Assembly (NCBI GenBank): GCA_035652495.1
Contig: DASRDS010000242.1
Location: 1 to 8,771 of the forward strand
Length of the DNA stretch: 8,771 bases
Reading direction: 5' to 3'
Source: DASRDS01 sp035652495
GTDB taxonomy: Bacteria > Gemmatimonadota > Gemmatimonadetes > Gemmatimonadales > Gemmatimonadaceae
Shown here: positions 5,794 to 8,771 of the stretch, in pieces
Layout of the letters: every line of letters starts with the position of its first letter
Position numbering within the stretch: position 1 is the stretch's first letter
Notes under the pieces: model-generated
Databases searched by the model: none
What the model was told of the DNA's origin: nothing
The model's input: only the letters and a program-made list of their open reading frames with translations
Made by a program: the position numbers and the translations under genes

Positions 5794-7362
5794 TCATTTC
5801 CTTGGGTAGGTCATCTCTATTTGAAATCCGTCTGGTCCGGAGCTTGCGATGAAGGTACCGCCGAGCCCTACGGCGCGTTCGCGCATGGAGGTGAGTCCCA
5901 CGCCGGCGTGCCAGGTGTCGGACACGCGGCCGTCATCGGCGACGGTGAGGACGACGTCGCCTCCGTTGAAGGCTATGGCGACGAGGCAACGACGCGCGCT
6001 GCTGTGGCGCACGACGTTGGTGACGGCCTCGGAGGCTGAGCGGTAGACGGCGACCTCGACGGCGGCTGGCAGCGTCAGTGACTCGTCGGCCTCGATCGTG
6101 ACGGTGAGAGGCGAGTCCTTGACCAGTGATGCCAGGTGGAGTCGCAATGAGCCGGCGAGCCCCAGCTCGTCGAGCGCCGGTGGTCGCAATCCGTAGACGA
6201 GCCCTCGTAGATCGGAGATGACCTCGGCCGACGCCTGACGGGCGGTCGCGAGGTGTTCGCGCGCTCGTTCCGGATTGCTGTCGAACTGGGCTTGGACGGC
6301 GTCGAGGTTGAGACGTAGACCGGTGAGCAGTGGTCCCAGCCCGTCGTGGAGGTCTCGTCGGAGGCGCCGGCGCTCTTCCTCTTGCGCTTCGATCAACGTT
6401 CGTCGGGACACTACAGGTCCGACACGACGGCGTCGCGGCGGCCGGTGGCCAGACCAGAGCTGGTATCGCAGCACCGGAATCGCCAGTGTCGAGACGAAGA
6501 CGAGTGGCGCGAGGGCTCCGTAGGCACCGCTTGTCAAGCCGGCGAACGAGAACGGAAACAGAACGAGTGAGATCGCGGCGCCGGCGGCTCGCCATTGCAA
6601 CTGTGCCCGCTCTATGCCTGTTGCTTTGAGGCAGCGCACGATGACGCCGATGCCGGCGAGGATCCCTAGCAGGATGAGTAGCGGAATGAGGACAAGGCTC
6701 GCATTGCCTACCGATGTGACCCATGTGCCGTCGAGAAACCGATGGTTGTGGAGAGGTTGTCCACGGTTCCTCAGATCCGTCATTACGCTGTTGCCGAGAT
6801 AGCTTCCGATGAGCGCGACGGCGATGCCGTAGCTCAAGCAGCGCTCTAGCCAACGCGCCAATCTGGTCGATGGCTGACCTGATGGGAAGCGGACATTGAT
6901 GATCCCCTCGAGTGCGGTGGGAACCCATTGGACGACTCCGAGCGAGATGCCCCACGCGAGGACTTGACCGGTGTGGCCTCGGTGTGCGAGTGCCAGCGAC
7001 GGCACGCCGATCCCGACAAGCGCGATGTTCGCTGCGGCGCCTAGCCCGAGCAGCCATCCGAACGGGAGGTCTGGTCGTCGCGAGATCAGTACCGCGCCGA
7101 CTACGCCGAAACACAGCAGTTCGGAGGCGGTTGTCAGTGGGGCGTTGAGAAGGCGGTCTGCTTCTACGCCTGCTTGATCCATCCACATCGTTGCGAATGC
7201 GGCGGCTAGGGAGAAGACGAATAGCCCGGTCGCGATCGTGCTCGCGTGGCGGGTTGTGACGGACGGCGACGTGGACTCGATGTCCCGAGAATGCCCGAGT
7301 CGCCGGTGAAAGGCCACGGGCTCCCGGGCAGTTGGGATTGCTTCCCGACGAAGCGTGAGCAT
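5794..7362 (-). CDS. Membrane sensor histidine kinase, NarL-partner type
   Basis: About 522 residues from the chosen start. The N-terminal half is a membrane sensor with about eight hydrophobic helices, near 40-62, 77-94, 99-121, 132-153, 173-191, 219-245, 259-278 and 281-296, and no large outside loop. This suggests sensing within or at the membrane. Next come an Arg/Glu-rich coiled linker and the HisKA_3 dimerisation domain with RRDLHDGLGP (phospho-acceptor His339). An HATPase_c domain follows, with the N-box in SEAVTNVVRHSSA (Asn449), DDGR at 476-479 and GVGLTSMRERAVGLGG from about 487. The open frame extends to 7707, but that part runs antisense across a well-supported gene on the other strand, so a start near ATG 7362 is preferred. 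ATG 7383 and GTG 7317 (GGGAG just upstream) remain possible. It forms an operon with the response regulator. Confidence 0.88.
   Translation of the reverse strand: MLTLRREAIPTAREPVAFHRRLGHSRDIESTSPSVTTRHASTIATGLFVFSLAAAFATMWMDQAGVEADRLLNAPLTTASELLCFGVVGAVLISRRPDLPFGWLLGLGAAANIALVGIGVPSLALAHRGHTGQVLAWGISLGVVQWVPTALEGIINVRFPSGQPSTRLARWLERCLSYGIAVALIGSYLGNSVMTDLRNRGQPLHNHRFLDGTWVTSVGNASLVLIPLLILLGILAGIGVIVRCLKATGIERAQLQWRAAGAAISLVLFPFSFAGLTSGAYGALAPLVFVSTLAIPVLRYQLWSGHRPPRRRRVGPVVSRRTLIEAQEEERRRLRRDLHDGLGPLLTGLRLNLDAVQAQFDSNPERAREHLATARQASAEVISDLRGLVYGLRPPALDELGLAGSLRLHLASLVKDSPLTVTIEADESLTLPAAVEVAVYRSASEAVTNVVRHSSARRCLVAIAFNGGDVVLTVADDGRVSDTWHAGVGLTSMRERAVGLGGTFIASSGPDGFQIEMTYPRK
5799..5803 (-). 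promoter_or_regulatory. Ribosome binding site of response regulator within kinase gene
   Basis: AAGGA on the minus strand, six bases before the regulator ATG at 5792, inside the codons for the kinase C-terminus (Pro-Arg-Lys). It supports the chosen start and translational coupling of kinase and regulator. Confidence 0.75.
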
Positions 7363-7432
7363 GTGCTCTGGAAGCGGGTGCATGCAGAGGGCAGTGTCGA
7401 GCCACGCATCCACTCCGCCGAAAGGACTCGTC
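7363..7432. promoter_or_regulatory. Short divergent intergenic region
   Basis: This stretch of about 70 bases separates the kinase start from the divergent membrane-protein operon, so promoters for both directions should lie here or inside the kinase 5' end. It contains the palindrome TGCATGCA (7379-7386) and an inverted pair CTCTG (7366-7370) and CAGAG (7385-7389). No convincing -35/-10 pair is visible. A response-regulator site here is an inference from layout only. Confidence 0.3.
7421..7426 (+). promoter_or_regulatory. Ribosome binding site deciding GTG start at 7433
   Basis: AAAGGA six bases before GTG 7433. It argues for the GTG start over the upstream ATG at 7355, which would add 26 residues of non-membrane sequence overlapping the kinase 5' end. 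Confidence 0.7.
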
Positions 7433-7759
7433 GTGGGTATCACCAAATGGGCCGCGGTCGCGGTCACCAGTCTGTTGGGCTTGGCCAACATCGGGCTGGT
7501 CGCTTCCAGCCATCTCAGCCTCAAGATTCTCGGGCCTGTGTTGGCCGTCGCCGCCGTTATTGCCGTCGTCGGCTTGCTGACGGCGCGCTCGTGGGGGACG
7601 CAGTCGGTTATCGCCGTCGGCGCAGGGAATCTGGTCGCTGCCTTCGCGGGCGCCCTGGCCGGTGTGAGCGGTTGGCCGGTTGGCATGGTTCTCTCGGGGT
7701 TGGCCATCGTCCTGGCTGCTGTTTCGAGCCCCGGCGGCCGCAGGGCGGTGATGTCGTGA
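7433..7759 (+). CDS. Small four-helix membrane protein, function unknown
   Basis: A 108-residue protein starting at GTG with a good ribosome site (AAAGGA, six bases away). Four hydrophobic helices fill nearly the whole length: about 4-25, 30-50, 54-76 and 79-98, joined by short loops and ending in a small basic tail (GGRRAVMS). I do not recognise the family; it could be a small accessory or channel-like membrane protein. It is divergent from the kinase and overlaps the next gene by four bases (GTGA), a sign of an operon and coupled translation. The antisense open frame on the minus strand across this gene is the upstream extension of the kinase frame and is Thr/Ala/Pro-rich without domain character. 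Confidence 0.7.
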   Translation: MGITKWAAVAVTSLLGLANIGLVASSHLSLKILGPVLAVAAVIAVVGLLTARSWGTQSVIAVGAGNLVAAFAGALAGVSGWPVGMVLSGLAIVLAAVSSPGGRRAVMS

Positions 7760-8661
7760 CGGCCAATGCGGTGCCGACGTCAACGCGGACGGCACACGAT
7801 GCACGGAAGTTCTGGCGAGTCGTCCTCGCGATCATCGTGCCGATCCCATGGCTGGCCAAGGGCCTGCAGTACATCGTGCTGGAGAAGGACTACAACCACA
7901 ACGCGGACCAGATCCGCTACGACCTGGTTCACCAGGTCTACAGATACCTGCAGTGGTTCGACCTACTGTTCGTGGTGCTCGTCGTTCCGTCCATCCTTGC
8001 GATGGTCCTCATCTCCCGCCGCGGCGCTCCACGCCTTACGGCCGCAGCAACGGTGCTGATGGTCGGCGGCTTCCTGATGGTGTTGCCGCTCAACATCGAC
8101 GCTGACCAACTCGCGTGGATTGCCGCGCAACACAACCGCAACCCTGCGGTGATCGGCCGCTTCATCGACGCGGCCGGTAACGATCCGCGCGTGGGGATTG
8201 GCGTGCTGGGTTTTGTGATCGCAATCGTGATCGGTTCGATCCTGATCGCCCTCGCACTATGGAGGAGCCACGCCATTGCGGGCTGGGCCGCGGCGTTGAT
8301 TGGCCTCGGCGGTGCCACCCACATCTTCATCGGCCCACTCGGGCATGTCATCCACGGCGCAGGTCTGGTTCTCCTTGCCATCGGATGCGTCGCCGTGAGC
8401 CGAAGACTGCTCACGATGAGCAACGACGAATTCGACCTGCCCCCGGCATCTGGCACTGGCTCCTACACAGAGGCACAACGCCACGTCACCAGGCGCGAAA
8501 GGCTTCCGCGACGCGGACAAGCTGTCGATCGAGCGCTAACCCCACACACGCTGTTCACCGCACTGTCTCTCCGAACCCAGGATCGGCGCGTGATCCGACT
8601 CGCCGCTGACATCCACACGCCGCGCACTGAAAGGAGCCCCAGATGTCCGCACGCAGCTTGA
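7756..8661 (+). CDS. Six-helix membrane protein with unusual C-terminal tail, function unknown
   Basis: Up to 301 residues from GTG 7756, which overlaps the previous stop as GTGA; a GGCGGTGA stretch just upstream is a weak ribosome site. Hydrophobic helices lie near 19-42, 66-87, 94-112, 147-168, 173-193 and 198-218. The loop between helices 1 and 2 is rich in Asn, Asp, Tyr and His (DYNHNADQIRYDLVHQ, 45-60). Histidines occur near or within late helices (172, 189, 197, 200), which might bind metal or heme, but no known motif is clear. Residues 222-301 form an Arg/Thr/Pro-rich tail without pattern. Its last 19 bases overlap the following gene, and its final codons fall inside the terminal repeat. 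The tail may be real, or a stop may have been lost by mutation or sequence error soon after residue 230. Family not recognised. Confidence 0.65.
   Translation: MTANAVPTSTRTAHDARKFWRVVLAIIVPIPWLAKGLQYIVLEKDYNHNADQIRYDLVHQVYRYLQWFDLLFVVLVVPSILAMVLISRRGAPRLTAAATVLMVGGFLMVLPLNIDADQLAWIAAQHNRNPAVIGRFIDAAGNDPRVGIGVLGFVIAIVIGSILIALALWRSHAIAGWAAALIGLGGATHIFIGPLGHVIHGAGLVLLAIGCVAVSRRLLTMSNDEFDLPPASGTGSYTEAQRHVTRRERLPRRGQAVDRALTPHTLFTALSLRTQDRRVIRLAADIHTPRTERSPRCPHAA
8631..8636 (+). promoter_or_regulatory. Ribosome binding site, right secreted-protein gene
   Basis: AAGGAG six bases before ATG 8643, preceded by another A. It is identical to the left-end copy and marks the inner edge of the terminal repeat. 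Confidence 0.8.
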
Positions 8662-8771
8662 TCGCAGGACTCGTCGGAGTGGCGGCACTCGTCGTGCTTG
8701 CTCAGGCAGGCGCAGCCCCCAAGCCGTTCAAGGTCACATCGACCCTCGACGGGAAGACCGTGCTGCCCCAC
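8643..8771 (+). CDS. Small secreted protein, N-terminal fragment (right copy)
   Basis: The first 43 codons of a gene cut off by the right edge, base-for-base the same as the left-edge gene. It has an N-terminal Sec signal peptide (hydrophobic core about 5-20) followed by an Ala-rich cleavage region and a short stretch of mature, probably beta-rich protein. The start is supported by AAGGAG at six-base spacing. It overlaps the end of the six-helix membrane-protein frame by 19 bases, so it may be co-transcribed with it, or that frame may really end earlier. Function unknown. Confidence 0.75.
   Translation, partial: MSARSLIAGLVGVAALVVLAQAGAAPKPFKVTSTLDGKTVLPH

Larger units (their letters stand above)
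8631..8771. repeat. Right terminal inverted repeat, 141 bp
   Basis: Exact reverse complement of bases 1-141. Just upstream of the repeat the two flanks differ but share a short loose similarity (CGCGCA followed by four or five bases before AAGGAG). This hints that both are ancestral upstream regions of a duplicated gene and not random joins. Confidence 0.95.

Noticed and set aside
7363..7707. Upstream extension of the kinase frame to ATG 7707
   Set aside because: It would run antisense through a small membrane-protein gene with a good ribosome site, and the added 115 residues lack helices or domain character.
5933..7804. 623-codon minus-strand open frame overlapping the kinase in another frame
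   Set aside because: Its translation is Arg/Pro/His-rich and patternless, while the overlapping frame has H, N and G boxes of a histidine kinase.
1..8771. Composite transposon bounded by 141-bp inverted repeats
   Set aside because: No transposase or integrase is encoded, the repeats are the coding start of a signal-peptide gene with its ribosome site, and their length matches an assembler k-mer.

Overview
The window is GC-rich, densely coded and carries actinobacterial signatures. These are a SARP/AfsR-type winged helix with a BTAD domain, a NarL-type two-component pair with a DLHDGLG H-box, several GTG starts, and an F420/FMN luciferase-like oxidoreductase. A BTAD regulator fused through one membrane helix to a beta-propeller and an oligopeptide-binding-type domain is an architecture I associate with Thermoleophilia (Gaiellales/Solirubrobacterales). 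That placement is inference. No rRNA, tRNA, CRISPR array, transposase or phage gene is visible.

Layout, left to right. (1) 1-141 holds the 5' end of a gene for a small secreted protein, reading out of the left edge. (2) Divergently, 217-3474 encodes a 1085-residue membrane-anchored protein that looks like a one-piece receptor and transcription factor. It has an inside DNA-binding/BTAD half, one transmembrane helix, an outside seven-bladed propeller and a family 5 solute-binding domain. Three 11-bp-phased heptamers sit just before its start. (3) A convergent luciferase-like flavin/F420 oxidoreductase lies at 3538-4575 on the minus strand. (4) 4576-5150 has no convincing gene, but holds a strong two-part hairpin and a perfect 9+1+9 dyad. 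(5) A minus-strand histidine kinase (to 5794) and response regulator (5151-5792) are separated by one base, with the regulator's ribosome site inside the kinase gene. (6) Divergent from the kinase, on the plus strand, are a four-helix membrane protein (7433-7759) and a six-helix membrane protein (from 7756, overlapping by four bases). (7) The last 141 bases hold the 5' end of the secreted-protein gene again, now reading out of the right edge.

The two ends are exact inverted copies of 141 bases. That equals the largest default k-mer of the MEGAHIT assembler, so the window is probably a whole contig that stopped at one repeated gene on both sides. The simplest reading is that the genome carries at least two copies of this secreted-protein gene with different upstream regions.

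How the genes may work together (inference). The fused protein could sense an outside solute or peptide and act on its own promoter or on the neighbouring secreted-protein gene. The two-component pair may respond to a membrane state and control the divergent membrane-protein pair. The oxidoreductase looks like an independent metabolic gene.
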